Shown: positions 1 to 13,000 of the stretch, one piece after another | Layout of the letters: the number at the start of each line of letters is the position of its first letter | How positions within the stretch are numbered: the stretch's first letter is position 1 | Assembly (NCBI RefSeq): GCF_029168945.1 | Contig: NC_083602.1 | Coordinates: 47,057,442-47,121,441, forward strand | Source of the DNA: Cannabis sativa | Taxonomy: Eukaryota > Streptophyta > Magnoliopsida > Rosales > Cannabaceae | Length of the DNA stretch: 64,000 nt | Reading direction: 5' to 3' | Position numbers and translations under genes: made by a program | Notes under the pieces: model-generated | Databases searched by the model: none | What the model saw: only the letters and a program-made list of their open reading frames with translations | Told to the model about the DNA's origin: nothing

Positions 1-3000
1 GGTTAAGACCTGGAAACGAACGCGGACACAGACTCGGAGCCAAACTAAAAGACCCACACCTAGAATCAGACCCAAAGCTAGACCAAGACCCGGACCAAAA
101 CTCGAACCGAGACAAGGATGACAACCAAGGACTTAGACCCAGAATTGAATCCAGAATCAGATCGGGATTGGAACTTCGGACTCGGACCCAACCTAGACCA
201 AGACCCAGGACGCGAACCCACACCCGGAGCTTGATTTGGGCCTAGATTGAAATCCGGACCCGAACCCAAACTCAGACCAGGACTCGAACTCCGACCCAAA
301 CTAAAACCCAAACTCGAACTCAGAATCGCAAATGGAACTAGATCCGAACTAGGACTAGGACCAGGACAAGGACATAAACCCAAACCCGAACCCAGATCAA
401 AATCAACACAGAGACCTAAACCCGAACCGAGACTAGAACTCGAACCCGAACCTAGACTGGGACCCAAACCCACACAATAACTGGGACCTGGACCCAGAAT
501 CAGGATAGGGACCTGGGAAATAGAACTAGGACCGGGACCTAGTACCTGTTCCAGACTCGAACTTGAGCCTAGGATCCAGCTCGTGAACCAGCAAGAGAAA
601 TGGAACCAGACTGGGACCCGAGATTGGGATCCGTATCTAGACCCAGGGTTTGGACAAAACCCGTAGTCGGTGTCTGGATTTGGGATCCAGCCCTAGACCC
701 AAACCCTGACAAGGACCCGAACCCACACCCGGACCTGAACCCAGTCCCAAACCCAAAAGTGGACCCGAACCTATACTCTGTGATCCAAAATTGGAATCGA
801 AACTGGAAGTTTACTAGGACAGGAACTAGGACTTGGACTTGAAATCATAACTAAAATAGGAGCTAGATCCAGAAATGTAACCGGACCAGGACCCGGACTC
901 CAAATCAGACCTATACCCTAATTGGGAGCCAGACCCGGATCCCAACCCAAACCTGAACTCGGGACCCGAACCTGAACCTGAGCTCAGGCCCAAACATGGA
1001 ACTAGACTAGGGACACAGAACCAGGGTCGGGACCTGGAACCGCACCCCAGTCTCGATCCTGAACCCAAACTCAGAAATGGGACCTGGACCTGACCAGAAC
1101 CAGACGGAGACCGGTGACAGTGATCAAGACCTTGACTCAGGATTAGGGTAACGCGGCCTGGAAAAGACCAGTAGTCGGTGTATAGATATTGGACTCAGAA
1201 TAGGACCATAACCTAGACGAAGAACCAAACCCGAACCCAGACCAAGACCTGGGACGTAAAATGAGAACCTGAACAAGAATCGCCAAACCATGACCCTAGA
1301 ACAAGACTAGGATCGTGACCAGGACCCGGACCCAAACCTAGAACCGAACACAGACCTAACCCACACCCGGAGCTTGATTTGGACCAAGATTGAAATCCGG
1401 ACCTGAACCCAAACTCAGACCAGGACTCGAACTCCGACCCGAACTCAAACCCAAACTCGAACTCAGAATCCCAAATGGAACTAGAACCGAACTAGGACTA
1501 GGACCAGGAAAAGGACATAAACCCAAACCCGAACCCAGATCAAAACTCAGATAGAGACCTAAACTCAAACTGAGACTAGGACTCGAACCCGAACCTAGAC
1601 CGGGACCCAAACCCACACAAAAACCTGGACCTGGACCCAGAATCAGGATAGGGACCTGGGAAACAGAACTACCCAACCAAGACTCGAACTTGCACCTAGG
1701 ACCCAGCTCGTGACCTGGCACCAGAAAAGGAACCAGACTGGGACACGAGATTGGGATCCGAATCTTAACCAAGGGCTTGGACAAAACCCGTAGTCGGCGT
1801 CTAGATTTGGGACCTGGACCCGAACCATGACAAGGACCTGAACCCACACACGGACCTGAACCTAGTCCAAAACCAAAAAGTTGACCCGAACTCGTACCCT
1901 GTGACCCAAAATTGGAACCAAAACTGGAAGATGACCAGGACTGGAACTAGGACTTGGACTTAGAATCATAACTGAAATTGGACCTACATATCCAGAACCG
2001 CAACCGGACTAGGACACGGACTCCAAATCTGACCTAGACCCGAATTGGGAGCCGGACCCGGATCCCAACCTAGACCTAGACTCGGGACCCGAACCCGAAC
2101 GTGAACTCAGACCCAAACATGGAACCAGACTAGGGACACATAACTAGGGCCGGGACATAGAACTGAACCCCAATCTCGATCCTGAATTCAAACTCTGAAA
2201 TGGGACCTGGGACCTCAACCAGAACCAGACCGAGACCAGTGAAAGTGCTCCAGATCTTGACTCGGGATTCAGGTAACGGGGCCTGGAACAGACCAGTAGT
2301 CGGTGTCTAGATCTGGGACTCAGACTAGGGCCAGAAACTAGACAAAGAACCAAACCCGAACCCAAACCTAGACATAGGACCCAAAATTAGAACCTGAACA
2401 AGAATCGCCGAACCAGTACCCTAGAACAAGACTAGGACCATGACCAGGACCCGGACCAAGACCTAGAACCGAACACAGAACTAGCCTCAGTCCCAAACTG
2501 AGACTGGAACTCGGGCCCGGACACGGTCGTGTACCTAGACTGAAACTGAGACGCGAACCTAGACCTAAATTTGGGACCCGATCCCAAACCAAGAATTGGA
2601 CCTAGATACAAATCCGCATACGAACCTGGACTCGGACCAAGACCCAGACTGGGATCGAAATGCTGGACCTAGATCTAGACTGAGATCCTGACAAAGACCC
2701 AAACTGGGACCCGCACACGGGACCCGAACTTGGACCTGGAAACGGACGTAGACCCAGATTTGGGTCCAGACCTGGACACAAACTCGAACACAGACTATGA
2801 CTCGAACTCAAACGCACAACTAGAATCAGACCCAAAACTACACCCAGACCCGCACCCAAACTCGAACCCTAACAAAGATAAAAACCAAGGACTTAGACCC
2901 AGAATCAATCAAGACTAAGATCGGTATTGGAACTTGGGACTTGGACCGAACCTAGACAAAGACCCAGGAGGCGAACCCACACTGGAAGACTGATCTGGAC

Positions 3001-6000
3001 CTAGATTGAAATCCGGACCCGAACCCAAACTTAGACCAGGACTCAAACTCCGACTCGAACTAAAATCCAAACCAGAACCGAACTAGAACTAGGATTAGGA
3101 CCAGGACCTAAACCCAAACCAGAACCTAGATCAAAACCCAGACAGAGACCTTAACCCAAACCAAGACTATGACTCGAACCCGAACCTAGACCGGGACCGA
3201 AACCCACAGAATAACGGGGACCTGGACCCAGAATCAGGATAGGGACTTGGTAAACCAAACTAGGACTGGGAACTAGTACCCGACCCAGACCCGAACTTGA
3301 ACCTAGGACTCTGCTCGTGACTCGGCATCAGAAATCGAACCTGATAGGGACCCGAGATTGGGATCTGGATTTAGACCCAGGGCTTGGACAAAACCCGTAG
3401 TCGGTTTCTAGGTTTGGGACCCAGCACTGGACCCGAACCCTGACAAGGACCTGACTCCACACCCGGAACTGAACCCAGTCCCAAACCCAAAAGTGAACCC
3501 GAACCCGTACCCTGTGACCCAAAATTGTAACCAAAATAAGAAATTGACCGGGTCTGGAACTAGGACTTGGACTTGGAATCATAACTTAAATTGGACCTAG
3601 TTCCAAAACCGTAATCTGCCAAGGACCCGTACTCCAAATAAGAGCTAGACCCGAATTGGGAGTCGGACAAGGATCCCAACCCAAACTTGGACTCAGGACC
3701 TGAACCCGAACCTGAACTTAGACCCAAACATGGAACCAGACTAGGGACACAGAACTAGGCTCGGGACCTAGAACCGTAGCCCCGTCTCGATCCCGAACCC
3801 AAAATCAGAAATGGGACCTGGGACCTAAAACAGAACCAGATCGAGACCCGTGATAGTGATCTAGATCATGACTCAGGATTCGGGTAATGGGGCCTGAAAC
3901 AAAACGGAGACCCAGACCTGGACCTAAATTTTGGACCCGATCCCAAACATACACTTGGACATAGATAGGGATCCGAATACGAACCTGGACTCGGACCAAG
4001 ACCCAAACTCTGATCGAAATACTGGACCTAGCTCTGGACTGAGATCCTGACCCAAACCCAAACTTGGACCCGCACTGGGGACCCGAACTGGGAACTGGAC
4101 CAGAACCTAGACACAGATCGGGGTCCAGACCTGGACACAAACCCGGACACAGACTTGGACCCAAACTCAAACCCACACCTAGAATCAGACCCAAAGCTAG
4201 ACTTGGACCCAGACCCAAACTCGAACCCAGACATGGATCAGAACCAAGTACTTAAACCAAGAATTGAATCCAAACTCTGATCGATCTTGGAACTTGGGAC
4301 TTGGACCGAACCTAGACCAAGACCCAGGAGGCGAACCCACACCCGGAGCCTGATCTAGACCTAGACTGAAATCCGGACCCGAACCCAAACTCAGACCAGG
4401 ACTCGAACTCTGACCCGAACTAAAACCCAAACTCGAACTCAGAATTTTAAATGGAACTAGAACCGAACTAGGACTAGGACAAGGACAAGGACCTAAACCC
4501 AAACCCGAACCTAGATCAAAACCCAGACAGAGACCTAAACCCGAACCGAGACTAGGACTCAAACCCGAACCTAGACCGAGACAAAAACCAACACAATAAC
4601 CGGGACCTGGACCCAGAATCAGGATAGGGACCTGGGAAACAGAACTAGCACCGAGACCTAGGACCCGACCTACTCCGGAACTTGAACCTAGGACCCAGCT
4701 CGATACCCGGCACCAGAAATTGAACCAGATTGGGACCCGAGATTTGGATCTAGATCTAGAGCCAGGGCCTGGACAAAACCCGTAGTCGGTGTCTGGATTT
4801 GGGACCCAGCCTAGGACCCGAACCCTTACAACGACCTGAACCCACAGCAAGACCTTAACCCAGTCCCAAACCCAAAAGTGGACCTGAACCCGTACCCTTT
4901 GACCGAAAATTGGAATCAAAATCGGAAGTTGATCGGCACTGGAACTAGGACTTGGACTTGGAATCATAACTGAAATTGGACCTAGATCTAGAACCATAAT
5001 CGAACCAGGACCCGGACTCTAAATTAGACCTAGACCCGAATTGGGAGCCGGACCCGGATCCCAACCAAAACCTAAACTCGGGACCCGAACCCGAACCTGA
5101 ATTCAGACCCAAACATGTAACCAGACTAGGGACACAGAACTAGGGTCGGGACCGAGAACCGCACCCCAGTCTCGATTCCGAACCCTAACTCAGAAATGGG
5201 ACCTGGGACCTGAACCAGAACAAGACCGTGACCCGTGACAGTGATCCGGATCTTGACTCTGGATTCGGGTAACAGGGCCTGGAACAGACCAGTAGTCGGT
5301 GCCTAGATCTAGGACTCAGACTAGGACCATAACCCAGACGAACAACCAAACTCGAACCCAGACCAAGACCTGGGACCCAAAATTACAACCTGAACAAGAA
5401 TCGCCGAACCAGGCCCCTAAAACAAGACTAGGACTATGACTACGACCTGGACCCAGGCCTAGAACCGAACACAGACCTAGCCTCAGACCCAAACTGAGAA
5501 TGGAACTCGGGCCCGAACACGGTCGTGTACCCAGACCGTAACTGAGACCCGGACCTGGACCTAAATCTAGGACTCTATCCCAAAAACAGACATGGAACTA
5601 GATAGGGATCCGAATACGAACCTGGACTCAGACCAAGACCCAGACGGGGATAGAAATGCTGGACCTAGATCTGGACGGAGATTGTGACCCAGACCAAAAC
5701 TTGGACTCGCACGAGGGACCCAAACATGGACCTGGACCCGAACCTAGACCTAGATTGGGGTCCAGACCTAGACACAAACCCGGACACAGACTCGAACCTG
5801 AACTCAAACATCCACACCTAGAATCAGACCCAAACCAAGACCCGGACCCGACCTGGACCTAGAAGACGAATGTGAACCCACACCCAGACCCTGATCTGGA
5901 CCTAGACTAAAATCCCCACCCAAACCCTAACTCAGACCAAGACTCGAACTCTGACCCGTACTCAAACCCAAACTCGAACTAAGAATCGTAAATGGAACTA

Positions 6001-6310
6001 GAACTGAACTAGGACTAGGACAAGGACTAGGATCTTAACCCAAACCCGAACCTAGATCAAATACCAGACACAGACCTAAACCCAAACCGAGACTAGGACT
6101 CAAACCCGAACGTAGACCGGGACCCAAACCCACACAATAATTTGGACCTCGACCCAGATCAGGATAGGGACTTGGGAAACAGAACTAGGACCGGGACCTA
6201 GTACTCGACCCAGACCCGAAGTTGAACCTAGGACCCAGCTCGTGACCCGGGACAAGAAATTGAACCAGATTGGGACATGAGATTTGGATCTGGATCTAGA
6301 GCCAGGGCTT

Positions 6311-6350
6311 GGACAAGACCCGTAGTCGGTGTCTGGATTTGGGACCCAGC
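6311..6350 (+). repeat. Satellite island A (representative copy)
   Basis: T/G-rich island inside each satellite unit that breaks the six-base rhythm. Its core is cgtagtcggtgtctggattt at 6321-6340. Copies occur near 663, 1790, 3397, 4782, 7862, 9499, 11130, 12768, 14116, 36148, 44081, 45392 and 49046. The sequence on its right, up to the conserved cccagtcccaaaccc stretch about 60 bp downstream, is also well kept between units. Function unknown. It is a useful landmark for phasing units. Confidence 0.75.
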
Positions 6351-6790
6351 CCAGGACCCGAACCCTTACAACGACCCGAACCCACAGCAAGACCTTAACC
6401 CAGTCCCAAACCCAAAAGTGGACCCGAACCCGTACCCTTTGACCGAAAATTGGAACCAAAATCGGAAGTTGATCGGCACTGGAACTAGGACTTGGACTTG
6501 GAATCATAACCTAAATTGGACCTAGATCTAGAACCATAATCGAACCAGGACCCGGACTCCATATCCGACCTAGACCCGAATTGGGAGCCGGACCCGGATC
6601 CCAACCAAAACCTGGACTCGGGACCCGAACCCGAACCTGAATTCAGACCCAAACATGTAACTAGACTAGGGACACAGAACTAGGGTCGGGACCGAGAACC
6701 GCACCCCAGTCTCGATTCCGAACCCAAACTTAGAAATGGGACCTGGGACCTGAACCTGAACAAGACCGAGACCCGTGACAGTGATCCGGA

Positions 6791-6855
6791 TCTTGACTCT
6801 GGATTCGGGTAACAGGGCCTGGAACAGACCAGTAGTCGGTGCCTAGATCTAGGAC
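6791..6855 (+). repeat. Satellite island B (representative copy)
   Basis: Second island per unit, about 507 bp downstream of island A. It shares the agtagtcggtg core with island A, but its left flank is different (gatcttgactc, gattcgggtaac). Copies lie near 1170, 2294, 5290, 8371, 10005, 11640, 36670, 45900, 47181 and 49557. The A/B resemblance suggests the unit itself arose by duplication of a roughly 0.5-kb segment. Confidence 0.7.
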
Positions 6856-7056
6856 TCAGACTAGGACCATAACCCAGACGAACAACCAAACCCGAACCCA
6901 GACCAAGACCTGGGACCCAAAATTACAACCTGAACAAGAATCGCCGAACCAGGCCCCTAGAACAAGACTAGGACTGTGACTAGGACCTGGACCCAGACCT
7001 AGAACCGAACACAGACCTAGCCTCAGACCCAAACTGAGAATGGAACTCGGGCCCGG

Positions 7057-7068
7057 ACACGGTCGTGT
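7057..7068. repeat. Satellite near-palindrome ACACGGTCGTGT (representative copy)
   Basis: Twelve-base inverted repeat with arms ACACG and CGTGT around a central GT, present once per unit. Exact copies are at 2521, 5517, 7057, 8595, 10228, 47400 and 49782. Degenerate copies are near 11867, 36896, 44549 and 46124. It is one of only three sub-sequences per unit that depart from the hexamer pattern. No protein is assigned to it. Confidence 0.65.
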
Positions 7069-10000
7069 ACCCAGACCGTAACTGAGACCCGGACCTGGAC
7101 CTAAATCTAGGACTCTATCCCAAAAACAGACATGGAACTAGATGGGGATCCGGATACGAACCTGGACTCAGACCAAGACCCAGACCGGGATAGAAATGCT
7201 GGACCTAGATCTCGACGGAGATTGTGACCAAAACCAAAACTTGGACTCGCACTAGGGACCCAAACTTGGACCTGGACCCGAACCTAGACCTAGATCGGGG
7301 TCCAGACCTGGACACAAACCTGGACACAGACTCGAACCTGAACTCAAACATCCACACCTAGAATCAGACCCAAACCAAGACCCGGACCCGACCTGGACCT
7401 AGACGACGAATGTGAACCCACACCCAGACCCTGATCTGGACCTAGACTAAAATCCCGACCCAAACCCTAACTCAGACCAAGACTCAAACTCCGACCCGTA
7501 CTCAAACCCAAACTCGAACTAAGAATCGTAAATGGAACTAGAACTGAACTAGGACTAGGACAAGGACCAGGATCTTAACCCAAACCCGAACCTAGATCAA
7601 ATACCAGACAGAGACCTAAACCCAAACCAAGACTAGGACTCGAACCCGAACCTAGACCGGGACCCAAACCCACACAATAATCGGGACCTGGACCAAGATC
7701 AGGATAGGGACTTGGGAAACAAAACTAGGACCGGGACCTAGTTCCCGATCCAGACCCGAACTTGAACCTAGGACCCAGCTCGTGACCCGGCACAAGAAAT
7801 TGAACCAGATTGGGACCTGAGATTTGGATCTGGATCTAGACCCAGGGCTTAGACAAAACCCATAGTCGGTGTCTAGATTTGGGACCCAGCCCAGGACCTG
7901 AATCATGACAACGACCTGAACCCACACCTGGACATGAACCCAGTCCCAAACCCAAAAGTGGACCCGAACCCATATGTTGTGACCATAATTTGGAACCAAA
8001 AGCGGAAGTTAATTGGGGATGGAATTAGGACTTCGACTTGGAATCATAATTGAAATTGGACCTAGATCCAGAATCGTAAACGGACCAGGACCCGGACTCC
8101 AAATCCGACATAGACCCGAATTTGGAACGGGACCCGGATCCCAACACAAACCTGGACTCTGGACCCGGACCCAAACCTGAATTTAGACATAAACAAGGAA
8201 CCAGACTAGGGACACAGAACCAGGGTCAGGACCTAGAACCGCACCCCAGTCTCGATCCCGAACCCAAACTCAGAAATTGGACCTGGGACCTGAACCAGAT
8301 CAGACCGAGACCCGTGACAGTGATCCAGATCTTGACTCGAGATTCAGGTAACGTGGCCTGGAACAGACCAGTAGTCGGTCTCTAGATCTGGTACTCAGAC
8401 TAGGACCATAACCCAGACGAGGAACCAAACCCGAACCCAGACCAAGACTTGGGACCCACAATTAGAACTTGAACAAGAATCGCCAAACCAGGACCCTAGA
8501 ACAAGACTAGGACCGTGACCAGGACCTAACCCAAACCTAGAACTTAACACACACCTAGCCTCAGACCCAAACTGAGACTGGAACTCGGGCCCGGACACGG
8601 TCGTGTAACGAGACCGGAACTGAGACCCAGACCTAGACCAAAATCTTGGACCCGATCCCAAACACAGACTTGGACAAAGATAAGGATCCGGATACAAACC
8701 TGGACTCGGACGAAGACCCTGGCTAGGATCGAAAAGTTGGACTTAGATCTGGACCGAGATCCTGACCAAGACACAAAACTGGACCCGCACTCCAGACCCA
8801 AACTTGGACCTAGACCCGAAGCTAGACCTAGATCGGGGTTAAGACCTGGAAACAAACCTGGACACAGACTTAGAGCCGAACTAAAACACCCACACCTAGA
8901 ATCAGACCCAAAGCTAGACCCAGACCCGAACCCAAACTCGAACCCAGACCAGGATTAGAACCAAGGACCTAGACCCAGAATCGAATCCAAAATCAGATCG
9001 GGATTGGAACTTTGGACTTGGACCCAACCTAGACCAAGACCCAGGACGCGAACCCACACCCGAAGCTTGATTTGGACCTAGATTGAAGTCCGGACCCGAA
9101 CCTAAACTCAGACAAGGACTCGAACTCCGACCCGAACTAAAACCCAAACTCGAACTCAGAATCGCAAATGGAACTAGAACCGAACTAGGACTAGGACCAG
9201 GACAAGGACCTAAACCCAAACCCGAACCAAGATCAAAATCCAGACAGAGACCTAAACCAGAACTGAGACTAGTACTCGAACCCGAACCTAGACCGGGAAC
9301 CAAACCCACACAATAACAGGGACCTTGACCCAGAATCAGGATAGGGACCTGGGAAACAGAACTAGGACAGGGACATAGTACCTGTTCAAGACCCGAACTT
9401 GAACCTAGGACCTAGCTCGTGAACTGACACCAGAAATGGAACCAGACTTGGACCCGAGATTGGGATCCGTATCTAGACCCAGGGTTTGGACAAAACCCGT
9501 AGTCGGTGTCTGGATTTGGGACCTAGCCCTGGACCTGAACGCTGATAAGTACCCGAACCCACACCCAGACCTGAACCCAGTCCCAAACACAAAAGTTGAC
9601 CTGAACCCTTACCCTGTGACCAAAAATTGGAACCGAAACCGGAAGTTGACCGGGACAGGAACTAGGACTTGGAATCATAACTAAAATTGGACCTAGATCA
9701 AGAACCGTAACCGAACCAGGACCCGGACTTCAAATCAGACCTATACCCGAATTGGGAGCCGGACCCGGATCCCAACCATAACCTGGACTCGGGACCCAAA
9801 CCCGAACCTGAACTCAGACCCAAACATGGAACCAGACTAGGGACACAGAACCAAGGTCGGGACTTGGAACCGCACCCCAGTCTCGATCCTGAGCGCAAAC
9901 TCAGAAATGTGACCTGGGACCTGAACTAGAACCAGACCGAGACCCGTGATAGTGATCCAGATCTTGACTCGGGATTCGGGTAACGGGGCCTGGAAAAGAC

Positions 10001-13000
10001 CAGTAGTCGGTGTCTAGATATTGGACTCAGAATAGGACCATAACCTAGACGAAGAACCAAACCCGAACCCAGACCAAAACCTGGGACACAAAATGAGAAC
10101 CTGAACAAAAATCGCCAAACCATGACCCTAGAACAAGACTAGGACCGTGACCAGGACCCGAACCCAAACCTAGAACCCAACACAGACCTAACCTCAGACC
10201 CAAACTGAGACTAGAACTCGGGCCCGGACACGGTCGTGTAACGAATTCGGAACTGAGACCCAGACCTGGACCTAAATCTAAGACCCGATCCAGCATAGAC
10301 TTGGACCAAGATAGGGATCCGGATACAAACCTGGACTCGAACCAAGACCCAGACTGGGATCAAAATGCTGGACCTAGATCTGGACCGAGATCCTGAACCA
10401 GACCCAAACTTGGACCCGCACTCAGGACCCGAACTTGGACCTGGACCTGAACCTAGACCCAGATCGAGGTCCAGACCTGGACACAAACCCGGACACACAC
10501 TTGGACAAGAACTCAAACACCCACACCTAGAATAAGACCCAAACCAAGACCCGGACCCAGACCAAAACTCGAACCCAGACCAGGATCAAAACCAAGGACT
10601 TAGATCCAGAACTAAATCCAAACTAAGATCGGGATTGGAACTTGAGACTCGGACACAACCTAGACCAAGACCCAGGACGGGAACCCACACCCGGAGCCTG
10701 ATCTGGACCTAGACTAAAATCCAGACCCGAACCCTAACTCAGACCGGGACTCAAACTCGGACCCGAACTCAAACCCAAACTCGAACTCAGAATCGCAAAT
10801 GGAACTAGTACCGAACTAGGACTAGGACAAGGACAAGGACCTAAACCCAAACCCGAACCCAGATCAAAACCCAGATAGAAACCTAAACCCGAACCGAGAC
10901 TAGGACTCGAACCCGGGCGTAGACTGTTACCCAAATCCATACAATAACCTGGACTTGGACCCAGAATCAGGATAGGGACCTGGGAAACAGAACTAGGACC
11001 GGGAACTAGTACCCGACCCAGACCCGAACTTGCACCTAGGACCCAGCTCGTCACTCGGCACCAGAAACGGAACCAGACTGTGACCCGAGATTGGGATCCG
11101 CATCTTGACCCAGGGCTTGGACAAAACCCGTAGTTGGTGTCTAGATTTGAGACCCAGCCCTAGACCCGAACCATGACAAGGACCTGAACACACACACGGA
11201 CCTCAACCTAGTCCAAAACCCAAAAGTTGACCCGAACCCGTACCCTGTGACCCAAAACTTGAACCAAAACGGAAGATGACCAGGACTGGAACTAGGACTT
11301 GGACTTGGAATCATAACTGAAATTGGACCTATATCCAGAACCGTAACTGGACCAGGACCAGGACTCCAAATCAGACCTAGACCCGAATTGGGAGCCGGAC
11401 CCGGATCCCAACCCAAACCTAGACTCGGGACCCGAACCCGAACCTGAACTCTGACCCAAACATGGAACGAGACTAGGGACACAGAACAAGGGTCGGGACA
11501 TAGAACCGAACCCCAATCTCGATCTCGAACCCAAACTCAGAAATGGGACCTGGGACCTCAACCAGAACCAGACCGAGATCAGTGAAAGTGCTCCAGATCT
11601 TGACTCGGGATTCGGGTAACGGGGCCTGGAACAGACTAGTAGTCGGTGTCTAGATCTGGGACTCAGACTAGGACCAGAAACAAGACAAAGAACCAAACCC
11701 GAACCCAGACCTATACATAGGACGCAAAATTAGAACCTGAACAAGAATCGTCGAACCAGGACCCTAAAACAAGACTAGCACCGTGACAAGGACCCAGACC
11801 AAGGCCTAGAACCGAACACAGACCTAGCCTCACACCCAAACTGAGACTGGAACTCGGGCCCGAACATGGTCGTGTACCTAGATCGGAATTGAGACACAGA
11901 CCTGGACCTAAATTTGGGACCCGATCCCAAACAAAGACTTGGACCTACATACAAATCCGCATACGAACCTGGACTCGGACCAAGACCCAGACTGGGATCG
12001 AAATGCTGGACCTAGATCTAGACTGAGATCCTTACCAAGACCCAAACTTGGACCCGCACACGGGACCCGAACATGGACCTGGACACGGACCTAGACCAGG
12101 ATCTGGGTCCAGACCTGGACACAAACTCGGACACAGACTATGACTCGAACTCAAACGCACACCTAGAATCAGACCCAAAGCTACACCCAGACCTGCACCC
12201 AAACTCGAACCCAGACCAGGATAAAAACCAAGGACTTAAAGCCAGAATCAATCTATACTCAGATCGGTATTAGAACTTGGGACTTAGACCGAACCTAGAC
12301 CAAGACCCAGGAGGTGAACCCACACTCGAAGACTGATCTGGACCAAGATTGAAATCCAGACCCGAACCCAAACTCAGACCAGGACTCAAACTCCGACTAG
12401 AACTCAAATCCAATCTCGAACTCTGAACCACAAATGGAACTAGAACCGAACTAGGACTAGGATTAGGACCAGGACCTAAACCCAAACCCGAACCTAGATC
12501 AAAACCCAGACAGAGACCTTAACCTAAACCAAGACTATGACTCGAACCCGAACCTAGAGCGGGACCGAAACCCACACAATAACGGGGACTTGGACCCAGA
12601 ATCAGGATAGGGACTTGGGAAACCAAACTAGGACTGGGAACTAGTACCCGACCCAGACCCGAACTTGAACCTAGGACCCTGCTCGTGACTCGGCATCAGA
12701 AATCGAACCTGATAGGGACCCGAGATTGGGATCTGGATTTAGACCCAGGGCTTGGACAAAACCCGCAGTAGTCGGTTTCTAGGTTTGGGACCCAGCACTG
12801 GACCCGAATCCTGACAAGGACCCGAAGCCACACCCGGAACTGAACCCAGTCCCAAACCGAAAAGTGGACCCGAACCCGTACCCTATGACCCAAAATTGGA
12901 ACCAAAACCGGAAATTGACTGGGACTAGAACTAGGACTTGGACTTGGAATCATAACTTATATTGGACCTAGATCAAAAACCGTAATCGGACCAGGACCCG

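Larger units (their letters stand above)
4741..7820 (+). repeat. Two recently duplicated 1,540-bp satellite units
   Basis: The stretches 4741-6280 and 6281-7820 align at a constant offset of 1,540 bp. For example, ttgggagccg occurs at 5041 and 6581, and cacacaataa ends at 6140 and 7680. They differ at only a few percent of sites by eye. Neighbouring units in the array are clearly more diverged and are usually about 1.63 kb long. This looks like a local, recent unequal exchange or amplification of a shortened unit. Confidence 0.8.
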
